NCBI RefSeq assembly: GCF_000423045.1
Contig: NZ_KE383972.1
Coordinates: 391,670 to 455,669 of the forward strand
Length of the DNA stretch: 64,000 bases
Origin: Christiangramia portivictoriae DSM 23547
GTDB lineage: Bacteria > Bacteroidota > Bacteroidia > Flavobacteriales > Flavobacteriaceae
Direction: 5' to 3'
Shown: positions 42,807 through 50,736 of the stretch, one piece after another
Layout: every line of letters begins with the position of its first letter
Numbering within the stretch: position 1 is the stretch's first letter
Notes under the pieces: model-generated
The model's input: only the letters and a program-made list of their open reading frames with translations
What the model was told of the DNA's origin: nothing
The model's database searches: none
Translations under genes and position numbers: made by a program

Positions 42807-45734
42807 TTAGAAATCTATAGATTCGTATATCACTTTCTGGATCTCAGACCGGATATCTTCCCTGATGAGCTTCCTGTTTGTTGAATCAGGAAAAGTTCTG
42901 TTTGATAAAAATACATAAACTATTTCTTCCTCAGGATCTGCCCAGGCAAAGGTACCTGTAAAACCACTATGGCCAAAACTTTTCATGGACACACAATTGC
43001 AAGTTGGTCCTGAGGTTCCAAGTTGTGGTTTGTCGAACCCCACGCCTCTTCTTACATCCTGTTCACAATAATAACAGGTATTGTACTTTTCGATAGTTTC
43101 TTCGCGTAAAAATCTTTTTCCGCCATAAGTACCGCCGTTAAGGTAGGTTTGCATTAATTTGGCAACATCATTGGCAGTACTGAACAAACCTGCGTGCCCA
43201 CCTATTCCACCCTGCATGGCAGCGCCCTGGTCATGAACATAACCTCGAACAATCTGTTTTCTCCAAAGTTGATCATTCTCTGTTGGAGCTATCTGTAAAC
43301 TATCAAACCTGGTTTTTGGTAAATATCCGGTATAATTCGCGCCCATTGGTTTGTAGAAATGCTCCTGAGCTATGTTCTGCAAGGAAGTTTCATAATAGCT
43401 CTCCAGGTAATATTTTAATAGATAATAAGGAAGATCACTGTATTTATAAGACCTTGTCTTTTCAAGGTCGCTAAGCCTGATGGTATTGATAATGCTATCA
43501 CTAATATCCTTTCTTATAAACATATTATCTGCTACCTGCGTATTGTAAGTTTCAGAGGGTAGAGCATTATAATAGGCGGTAGAAAGCTCTTTGGTTTTAG
43601 GATCCAGAGTAGAGATATAGAACGGGATCCAGGCTTGCAGGCGGGCGTAATGCATTAACATATCCTGTAACCTGATATTGGATTTATTCGAGCCTTTGAG
43701 TGATAGCAGCAATTCTCCAAGTTTCGTATCAAAATCCAATACTTCCTGCTCATCCAGTTCCATGACCAACGGTAAAGTTGCAAGAATCTTGGTAAGTGAA
43801 GCCAGGTCATATACAGTAGTATCTGTCACCGGCAGATCTTCGTTATAAGTTTGATATCCAAAATTCTTCTGATATATCACCTTTCCCTGGCGGGCTACCA
43901 GAATTTGTGCCCCCGGGGTCATTTTTTCTGAAATAGCATAGTTGATGATACTGTCAATCTTCTGAAGTTTGAAAGAATTCATTCCGACACTTTCCGGAGT
44001 CCCGTAGGCCAGCCTGTTCAAATCCTTCGTATTAAAGCCAGTCCCAACCGGAAATTCATTTTGAATACTTACTGGAAGACGACCTTTAGCCTGAGCTGCT
44101 CCAAAGATTATCTGCCCTACTTTTTGCTGGGCAATTGGATGATTTTGATAGCCAACGATAATTCCTTCAATATTAGTGAAACTCTTGATATCGAGTAAGG
44201 CATAAGGTCTGGCGAAAAGTGCAAGGATCGTTTTATTTTTACGAGCTATCTCGTGCAACCACACCAATTCGTTATTGGAAAATTTATAGGATGCCCATGG
44301 ACTAGCATTCGATTTATGAAATCCAATAATGACCCGATCATAATCCTCGAGTTTTTCCAGTAGTACAGCAAGCTTATCTGCCTGTACCCAATCTACCCTA
44401 GCATACTTTTTCAGTTGCTGAAGAAATATACTGCCATCGTCATCTCCAAAATTTACATAAGCGATTTTTTCCTGGGAAAGATCTTTAACCGGTACAACTG
44501 CTTTATTGTTTTTGATAAGGGTTACAGCATTTTCATAGAGTTTTTCCAGCAAAGCTTCGTCCCGCGAAGTATAAAGTTCCTCTATCAGGAAATTTGTATT
44601 AATTGGTTTAAAGTTGTGTAGACCAGCCTTATATTTAGCGTATAATATTTTCTTTACTGAAAGTGCCAGTCTATTTTCGCTGATTGTACCTGCATTCACC
44701 GCATCCATGATACTTTGAGAAGCCCTACCAATATCCTCACTCATAAGTAAGATATCATTACCTGCTCGAAAAGCATCCAGATCTACCTCGCCCGGTTCCA
44801 TATTTCTTGAAACGCCTTTCATATCCAGAGCGTCAGTGAATATAAGTCCATTGAATCCCAGTTCCTTTTTTAAAATATCTGTGATAATATCTTTAGATAA
44901 TGAGGCGGGTTTGCCATCCGTAGGCTCTAGGTCTGGAACATTAAGATGCGCTACCATGATACTGCTAAGCCCTTCCGGGATCAATTTCTTGTAAGGATAT
45001 AATTCAACACGTTCGATCCTTTCCGCAGAAAAATTGATGGTTGGTAAGGTTTTATGAGAATCGCTATCTGTATCTCCGTGCCCCGGAAAGTGTTTTGCAC
45101 TGCTAAGAGCACCTTCCCGATGCATTCCACGCATAAATACGAGTGATTTTTCAGTTACGTTCAGTTTATCTTCACCAAAAGATCTATTTCCAATGATTGG
45201 ATTATCCGGGTTGGTATTAATGTCTACTACGGGAGCAAAGTTAAAATGCACTCCTAATCTCCTGGTTTGTTTGGATATGGCTGCTCCGGCTTCCTCCACA
45301 AGCTGATTATCCTGTATGGCGCCAAGTGTCATATTCCATGGAAGTGCAAAAGTACTGTCGAGACGCATGGCAAGACCCCATTCCGCATCCATTCCAATAA
45401 GTAATGGAACACTAGACATTTCCTGAAACTCGTTGGTTAACTGCGCCTGTTTTACCGGGCCTCCTTTAGAGAATATAAGTCCGCCAATATGATGTTCTGA
45501 AATCAACTTGCGAATACTATCAGCTTCATTCTCATTTTTTGACCAGATACTTGCCATAAAGAGCTGTCCTACTCGCTCCTTCAAATTCATCGAATCATAA
45601 GTGCTGTCAACCCAGCGTTTCTGGGCCGCATGATCTTTAGTGAACAGCGGGTTTTTTACTTGCGAGAAAGCAGAGATACTGAACAGAAAGAAAACCAGAA
45701 CTGGTAATTTGAGGGGCAGGGATCTCAATCTCAT
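42807..45734 (-). CDS. Glycoside hydrolase family 3 (NagZ-like) fused to a beta-lactamase-type domain
   Basis: This 975-residue exported protein has a signal peptide (1-25). Its GH3 domain (about 35-600) carries 'KHFPGHGDTDSDSHKTLP', the NagZ-type catalytic loop. The C-terminal class C beta-lactamase-like domain (about 605-970) has S-x-x-K in 'ASLTKIL', a Tyr-Ser-Asp in 'YSDLPYYLL' and H-S-G in 'GHSGFTG'. It likely releases N-acetylglucosamine from muropeptides in the periplasm. It shares TAATG coupling with the gene upstream. Confidence 0.93.
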   Translation of the reverse strand: MRLRSLPLKLPVLVFFLFSISAFSQVKNPLFTKDHAAQKRWVDSTYDSMNLKERVGQLFMASIWSKNENEADSIRKLISEHHIGGLIFSKGGPVKQAQLTNEFQEMSSVPLLIGMDAEWGLAMRLDSTFALPWNMTLGAIQDNQLVEEAGAAISKQTRRLGVHFNFAPVVDINTNPDNPIIGNRSFGEDKLNVTEKSLVFMRGMHREGALSSAKHFPGHGDTDSDSHKTLPTINFSAERIERVELYPYKKLIPEGLSSIMVAHLNVPDLEPTDGKPASLSKDIITDILKKELGFNGLIFTDALDMKGVSRNMEPGEVDLDAFRAGNDILLMSEDIGRASQSIMDAVNAGTISENRLALSVKKILYAKYKAGLHNFKPINTNFLIEELYTSRDEALLEKLYENAVTLIKNNKAVVPVKDLSQEKIAYVNFGDDDGSIFLQQLKKYARVDWVQADKLAVLLEKLEDYDRVIIGFHKSNASPWASYKFSNNELVWLHEIARKNKTILALFARPYALLDIKSFTNIEGIIVGYQNHPIAQQKVGQIIFGAAQAKGRLPVSIQNEFPVGTGFNTKDLNRLAYGTPESVGMNSFKLQKIDSIINYAISEKMTPGAQILVARQGKVIYQKNFGYQTYNEDLPVTDTTVYDLASLTKILATLPLVMELDEQEVLDFDTKLGELLLSLKGSNKSNIRLQDMLMHYARLQAWIPFYISTLDPKTKELSTAYYNALPSETYNTQVADNMFIRKDISDSIINTIRLSDLEKTRSYKYSDLPYYLLKYYLESYYETSLQNIAQEHFYKPMGANYTGYLPKTRFDSLQIAPTENDQLWRKQIVRGYVHDQGAAMQGGIGGHAGLFSTANDVAKLMQTYLNGGTYGGKRFLREETIEKYNTCYYCEQDVRRGVGFDKPQLGTSGPTCNCVSMKSFGHSGFTGTFAWADPEEEIVYVFLSNRTFPDSTNRKLIREDIRSEIQKVIYESIDF

Positions 45735-46219
45735 TATTTCATAAAGCGTTTGTGCCAGCTTTCAGAAGCAGGAACCTCCCATTCTGAAAGATATTCGGCT
45801 TTGGTATTAACGAGATTATTGAACACGATCGTATTCATTGATACCGCTTTATCCTTTGCCATTTTTCTGAAATCGGTAAGAGTTTTATAGGCAACAAATT
45901 CTCCCTGTTTATAGGAAACATTCATTTTATCAAGCAGGTCTACTTTGTAATCTTTTTCTAACTGCTGTATGAATTGTACAGAAGTATCTATAGAGCAGCC
46001 TGTCGCAGCGTTCAGCTTTTGATCCAGGGCTATGGTAATAAATCTTTTGTACCTGATATCGTACGAAGCCTTAAGATCTCCACCATGAGCAGTCCACTTT
46101 TCAATGAACTCGTCTAACTTCAGGGAAATCTCCTGTAATTCCTCTTCAGTGAAAGATCTATTCGCCTGGTAAATCCAAACTCGTGAATCTTCTGGCAGGC
46201 TATCAAAAGGTACTAACAT
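45734..46219 (-). CDS. Conserved hypothetical protein (no recognised domain)
   Basis: This 161-residue cytoplasmic protein begins 'FDSLPEDSRVWIYQANRSF'. It has 'KWTAHGGDLKASYDIRY' and 'ATGCSIDTSVQFIQQLE', a pattern I know only as a flavobacterial conserved protein. Homologues are sometimes labelled 'ABC transporter ATPase', but I see no Walker A or B motif. It is coupled (TAATG) to the GH3 gene, so it may act in wall recycling. Confidence 0.6.
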   Translation of the reverse strand: MLVPFDSLPEDSRVWIYQANRSFTEEELQEISLKLDEFIEKWTAHGGDLKASYDIRYKRFITIALDQKLNAATGCSIDTSVQFIQQLEKDYKVDLLDKMNVSYKQGEFVAYKTLTDFRKMAKDKAVSMNTIVFNNLVNTKAEYLSEWEVPASESWHKRFMK

Positions 46220-46299
46220 AGGCTAAATTTGTGTTCCCACAAATCTAATTGATTTCGCCCTGCAGTCAAATAGAGACCGGTGTTTTAACTTTTATAAAC

Positions 46300-47091
46300 T
46301 TATAGTTCGTCTGCATTTGCAATCATTTCAGCAACATCCATAACCTCGATGCTATCTTCCTTCTCTTTATTCTTCACACCGTCTGTCATCATCGTATTGC
46401 AAAATGGGCAACCCGCAGCTATGATTTCAGGCTTTACCTCAAGAGCCTGTTCGGTACGTTCGATGTTGACATCCTTGTTTCCTGGCTCCGGTTCTTTGAA
46501 CATTTGTCCTCCACCGGCTCCACAGCACAGACCGTTCTTTTTGCATTTGCGCATTTCAACCAGCTCCACTTCAAGCTTTCGCAGAAGATCTCTAGGAGCT
46601 TCATATTCGTTATTTGCCCGACCTAAATAACAAGGATCATGGAAAGTAATTCTCTTACCTTTAAATTTCCCTCCTTCAACTTTCAAACGACCTTCATTTA
46701 AAAGATCTTTTAAGAACTGTGTATGGTGAATTACATCGTAATTTCCCCCTAGAACCGGATATTCATTTTTAAGAGTATTGAAGCAGTGAGGACAGGCAGT
46801 AACCACCTTTTTTATCTCATAGCCATTCAAAACTTCTATATTCGTTGCTGCCTGCATTTGAAAAAGAAATTCATTTCCAGCTCTTTTTGCAGGATCTCCT
46901 GTACAGCTCTCCTCGGTTCCAAGTACAGCAAAATCAACGCCAGCTTTATGTAACAATTTTACAAATGCCTTGGTGATTTTTTTAGCACGATCATCGAAAC
47001 TTCCTGAACAACCAACCCAAAATAAAACTTCAGGCTTCTTGCCTTCTACCATATATTCGGCCATTGTAGGTACCTTGAGTGCTTCTGCCAT
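46300..47091 (-). CDS. CCG-domain (Fe-S) oxidoreductase, HdrB/D-like
   Basis: This 263-residue protein has two cysteine-rich CCG motifs. The first includes 'WVGCSGSFDDRAKK' and 'VTACPHCFNTLKNEYP'. The second includes 'HDPCYLGRANNEYEAPRD' and 'GLCCGAGGGQMF'. These bind a non-cubane cluster in heterodisulfide-reductase-like proteins and in LldE-type electron-transfer subunits. The start is set at ATG 47091; the longer frame enters the upstream gene. It probably works with the membrane Fe-S protein encoded 29 bases upstream. Confidence 0.9.
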   Translation of the reverse strand: MAEALKVPTMAEYMVEGKKPEVLFWVGCSGSFDDRAKKITKAFVKLLHKAGVDFAVLGTEESCTGDPAKRAGNEFLFQMQAATNIEVLNGYEIKKVVTACPHCFNTLKNEYPVLGGNYDVIHHTQFLKDLLNEGRLKVEGGKFKGKRITFHDPCYLGRANNEYEAPRDLLRKLEVELVEMRKCKKNGLCCGAGGGQMFKEPEPGNKDVNIERTEQALEVKPEIIAAGCPFCNTMMTDGVKNKEKEDSIEVMDVAEMIANADEL

Positions 47092-47120
47092 AGTATCGTT
47101 CTTTAAATAATTCTTATGTA

Positions 47121-48461
47121 TTAATTTTCTTTGGCCCAATTCAAACGATCCATCTGGTTGTAAGGCCATGGAGCGCCGTTGTTTTCAATATTGGTCATCG
47201 CTATGGATAACTCGTTTGGAGCGGCACTCTGTTCCATTACCAGGTATCTTCTCATATCCAGAATAATAGACAAAGGATCGATCCCTACTGGACAGGCTTC
47301 CACACACGCATTACAAGTTGTACAGGCCCATAATTCTTCACGCAGGATATAGTTGTCCAAAAGTTGTTTCCCATCATCCTCGAATTTACCGTTTTTGGTA
47401 ATATTTTCACCAACTTCTTCAAGTCTGTCACGCGTATCCATCATGATCTTTCTAGGTGAAAGTTTTTTCCCGGTCTGGTTTGCAGGACATTCTGAAGTAC
47501 AACGTCCACACTCTGTGCACGTATACGAATTGAGCAACTGAACCTGGTTTAGATCAAAAACATCGGATGCACCAAATTTTTCTGGTTCTGCATCTTCTTC
47601 TCCTTCTGCAGGTGCAGCAAATGGATCTGCATTTGGATCCATCATCAAAGCAACTTCCTTCTGAACCGATTCCAGGTTATCAAATTTCCCCTGAAGGCTC
47701 AGCTTAGAAAAATATACGTTCGGAAACGCAAGTAAAATATGTAGATGCTTTGAATAATATAGGTAATTCAGAAAGAAAAGAATTCCTAAAATATGTAACC
47801 ACCACGCAGCTCTTTCAATAATAATAAGTGTAGCATTGCTCATTCCGTCGAAAAGAGGAAGCAAAAACTGACTTACCGGAAAACTTCCCATTATTCCAGC
47901 CTCGGAAGCATAATGATCTGCTCCATTCAATTGAAGCTGATAATCTGTAGCATTCATAATAAGAAACAGCGCCATAAGCACCATCTCAAAATACAGGATG
48001 TAATTAGCATCGTTCTTTGGCCAGCCCTTAAGTTCACGACCTAAGAATCGATAGATGTTCAATGCGTTTCTACGAATCCAGAATATTACCACGCCAACGA
48101 ATACCAGAAAAGCAAAAATTTCGAAGCTTGCAATCAACACATCGTACGTACCTCCTAAAAACGAAAAAATTCTATGAGTTCCAAAAATACCGTCGATAAC
48201 GATTTCGAGAACTTCGATGTTTATAATGATGAATCCAACGTAAACAATGATATGCAAGAAACCAGAGACAGGTCTTTTCACCATTTTGCTCTGCCCCAAA
48301 GCAATGCGAGCCATTTTCGCGAATCTTTCACCGCTATTATCTGTACGATCGATTTCCCGACCTAACTTGATATTGCGGATAAGTCTTTTAATATTTCTGG
48401 CAAAAAAGCCAACGCCCGCTAACAGAGCGATCACAAATAGGATTTGCGAAACAATTTGCAT
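47121..48461 (-). CDS. Membrane-bound 4Fe-4S dicluster protein, HdrE/NarI-like
   Basis: This 446-residue protein has about six N-terminal transmembrane segments (residues 5-25, 75-95, 105-125, 160-180, 215-240, with heme-ligand-like His). It then has a soluble Fe-S domain with two clusters, 'CTECGRCTSECPANQTG' and 'CTTCNACVEACPVGI'. It resembles quinone-linked heterodisulfide-reductase/NarI fusions. Together with the CCG protein it likely shuttles electrons between menaquinol and an unknown cytosolic acceptor. Confidence 0.88.
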   Translation of the reverse strand: MQIVSQILFVIALLAGVGFFARNIKRLIRNIKLGREIDRTDNSGERFAKMARIALGQSKMVKRPVSGFLHIIVYVGFIIINIEVLEIVIDGIFGTHRIFSFLGGTYDVLIASFEIFAFLVFVGVVIFWIRRNALNIYRFLGRELKGWPKNDANYILYFEMVLMALFLIMNATDYQLQLNGADHYASEAGIMGSFPVSQFLLPLFDGMSNATLIIIERAAWWLHILGILFFLNYLYYSKHLHILLAFPNVYFSKLSLQGKFDNLESVQKEVALMMDPNADPFAAPAEGEEDAEPEKFGASDVFDLNQVQLLNSYTCTECGRCTSECPANQTGKKLSPRKIMMDTRDRLEEVGENITKNGKFEDDGKQLLDNYILREELWACTTCNACVEACPVGIDPLSIILDMRRYLVMEQSAAPNELSIAMTNIENNGAPWPYNQMDRLNWAKEN

Positions 48462-48467
48462 GATGGT

Positions 48468-49421
48468 TTATTTTAAGGAATCTTTCGGTTCTTCGTAATC
48501 TCCAGGCTTCTTCCCGAAAACTGAGAAATGAACATAGCGCTTTGGATTGAGTTTTATATCCTGTAAGAGTTGTTCCAGCTGCTTGGTAGCCTGATCTAGA
48601 TTGTTGTATACAGCATCATCATTGATCAATTTCCCTGCGGTTCCTTCCTTGCTGTTCAATTTGTTCGAAATTCCTTCAAAATCTGCGATCACCTTTTCAA
48701 GATCTGAGGTGATCTTTCCTATATCCATGGTAGATAAAGTGTCTGAAAACTTATTAAAGTTCGTAGACATTTCGTCAAGATTCGTAAAAGTTCGGTCTAG
48801 CTTAGCACTGTTTCCTTTAACGATACCCTGAAGTTCATCTGCGGTAACCCTAAAAGACGATACCGTAGCATCGAGGTTTCTAAAAGTTCCTCTAATATTA
48901 TTTCTGGTAGAATCATCAAGAATCTCAGTAATGGCGGTCAACATGGAATCTGCACTGGTAATGGTGTTTTCCAGCTTATTTTGCAGTGGAGTAAGTTTGT
49001 CATTAACAAGTTCCATGATCCCTTCCTCCTTGTCACCCTGAAGCGTATCTCCAGACTGAGCCCATTCAGATTGTTGATCATATACGGGAACGATTGCCAG
49101 CGATTTTCCACCTATGATGCTACCACCATAAATATTTACCTTACTGTTTTTAGAAAACTGGAAATCATTCTTTACAGTAAAACTCACCACAAGCCTACCT
49201 GAATTATCTTTGAAATCTATACTGCTAACCTGCCCGACTTTGAGTCCATTGATGGTAACTTCAGAAGATGGCGAAAGTCCTTCAACATCATCATATTCAG
49301 CATAAAAAATTCGATTCTGGGCAAGAAGGTTTTCTCCTTTCAGAAAACTATAACCAAACAACAGAATGACTATCGCTACGATAGCTAGAACGGCAGTTTT
49401 TACCTCTCTGGAATATTTCAA
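48468..49421 (-). CDS. MCE/MlaD-family lipid transport protein
   Basis: This 317-residue protein has one N-terminal transmembrane helix (about 8-26) and an MCE domain (about 35-115, 'YDDVEGLSPSSEVTINGLKVGQVSSI'), followed by a helical region. It acts as a periplasmic tunnel for phospholipids between membranes. The start is TTG 49421 (KYSREVKT), since no ATG exists near the N-terminus. It is 6 bases from the Fe-S membrane gene and ends 56 bases after the amidase. Confidence 0.88.
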   Translation of the reverse strand: MKYSREVKTAVLAIVAIVILLFGYSFLKGENLLAQNRIFYAEYDDVEGLSPSSEVTINGLKVGQVSSIDFKDNSGRLVVSFTVKNDFQFSKNSKVNIYGGSIIGGKSLAIVPVYDQQSEWAQSGDTLQGDKEEGIMELVNDKLTPLQNKLENTITSADSMLTAITEILDDSTRNNIRGTFRNLDATVSSFRVTADELQGIVKGNSAKLDRTFTNLDEMSTNFNKFSDTLSTMDIGKITSDLEKVIADFEGISNKLNSKEGTAGKLINDDAVYNNLDQATKQLEQLLQDIKLNPKRYVHFSVFGKKPGDYEEPKDSLK

Positions 49422-49477
49422 AAGCAATTTTTTAAGTGAATACGCACAAATTTAGAAATAAAAATAGAAAAGCTGTT

Positions 49478-50602
49478 CTATTTTAGCTTTGATTTTAACG
49501 CATCATTAAGCGTTATTTTCTGCTCATTCCTAAAGGCTACGATATAACTATCTGGGTATCCACTTTTTACTGCTTCGGAGTGCATTCGCTGTATTTTCAG
49601 ATAATCTGAAGTTGCACCATAATAATACTTATAAAGTTTCCCTTCTTTCTCCCTGCTTACATCTTTAATCCCCTTGAAATTATAAGGTTTGGTGTCCAGT
49701 TTTTTAGATCCAGCCGCTAGCTGCACCCGAAAGAGAATATCTTTGAAAACCTGAGACTCTGGTAAAACGCCCTGATCAACAGTTTTATTCGATTGATCTG
49801 CAGATATTTGCTCAAGGGTATTTAAATTAATGGTTTTACTATATTCCAGGATCGCATTCGTGATAGCTCGAGCCATGTCATCCTTCCCTCTGGAACTATT
49901 TAAATAAGGCCCTTCCTGATTATTAGTTAGAAAACCTGTTTCCACCAGCACACTTGGCATATAGGTTTGATGCAATACGATAAGCCCCATTTGCTTCACT
50001 CCTCTATTCTTCCTTTTCAGCGTGTTGGTGAATTGTTTCTGAACAAGGTCTGCCAGAAGAATACTTTGATCAAGATATTCCTCCTGCATAATCGTAAGTC
50101 CAATAGTAGATTCTGGAGAATTTGGATCATAGCCAGCGTAAGTGACCTCATAATTATCCTCCAAATAGATTACAGAATTCTCCTTTTTCGCCACTTCAAA
50201 ATTTGTTTCGTTTCGGTTGAGACCCAGCACGAATGTTTCGGTTCCTGAAGCCTGTGAATTATGGGAATTACAATGAACGGATACAAAAAGATCGGCATTG
50301 GCTTCATTGGCAATTCTTCCTCGCTCAAAGAGTTCTACAAAAACATCAGATTTTCGAGTATAGACCACCTTGATATTCTTATATTTTTCAAGCTCAGCAC
50401 CAATCTTTAATATAATGCTAAGAGCTATATCCTTTTCCTTATAACCATTACCCATATTCCCGGGATCTTTCCCACCGTGACCTGCATCCAGAACCACCAC
50501 AAAATCATCCATATTAGGAGGAATTTCAGCAGAGAAAGTTGCTGTTGATGTTAAAAAGAAAAGACTTGTGAATACGAAAAGTTTAAGTAAGTTCGTTCTC
50601 AT
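49478..50602 (-). CDS. N-acetylmuramoyl-L-alanine amidase (Amidase_3)
   Basis: This 374-residue exported protein has a signal peptide (1-24) and an Amidase_3 zinc domain (about 32-245). Conserved residues are visible: His in 'DAGHGGKDPG', Glu in 'KEKDIAL', His in 'VSVHCNSH' and Glu in 'VLVETGFLTNN'. The C-terminal 110 residues look like a SPOR-like or cell-wall-binding domain. It cleaves the stem peptide from muramic acid. It is divergent from lptD. Confidence 0.93.
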   Translation of the reverse strand: MRTNLLKLFVFTSLFFLTSTATFSAEIPPNMDDFVVVLDAGHGGKDPGNMGNGYKEKDIALSIILKIGAELEKYKNIKVVYTRKSDVFVELFERGRIANEANADLFVSVHCNSHNSQASGTETFVLGLNRNETNFEVAKKENSVIYLEDNYEVTYAGYDPNSPESTIGLTIMQEEYLDQSILLADLVQKQFTNTLKRKNRGVKQMGLIVLHQTYMPSVLVETGFLTNNQEGPYLNSSRGKDDMARAITNAILEYSKTINLNTLEQISADQSNKTVDQGVLPESQVFKDILFRVQLAAGSKKLDTKPYNFKGIKDVSREKEGKLYKYYYGATSDYLKIQRMHSEAVKSGYPDSYIVAFRNEQKITLNDALKSKLK

Positions 50603-50681
50603 AGAAAGCTAACGCTAGTGTGGGGTGAATATTTTATTACTATTTTCCTGCAGTCTCAAAACTCAGCTAAAAAAATATATG

Positions 50682-50689
50682 TAATTTTG
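50682..50689 (+). promoter_or_regulatory. Candidate -7 element upstream of lptD
   Basis: TAATTTTG matches TAnnTTTG exactly, 48 bases before the TTG start. No good -33 element is visible upstream, so support is moderate. Confidence 0.35.
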
Positions 50690-50736
50690 GATTTGCAAAA
50701 AGCAAGCCAATCCGTACAAAAATAGCACTTAAAGCA

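Noticed and set aside
45734-46219. Name 'ABC transporter ATPase' for the unknown gene
   Set aside because: No Walker A, Walker B or signature motif is visible.
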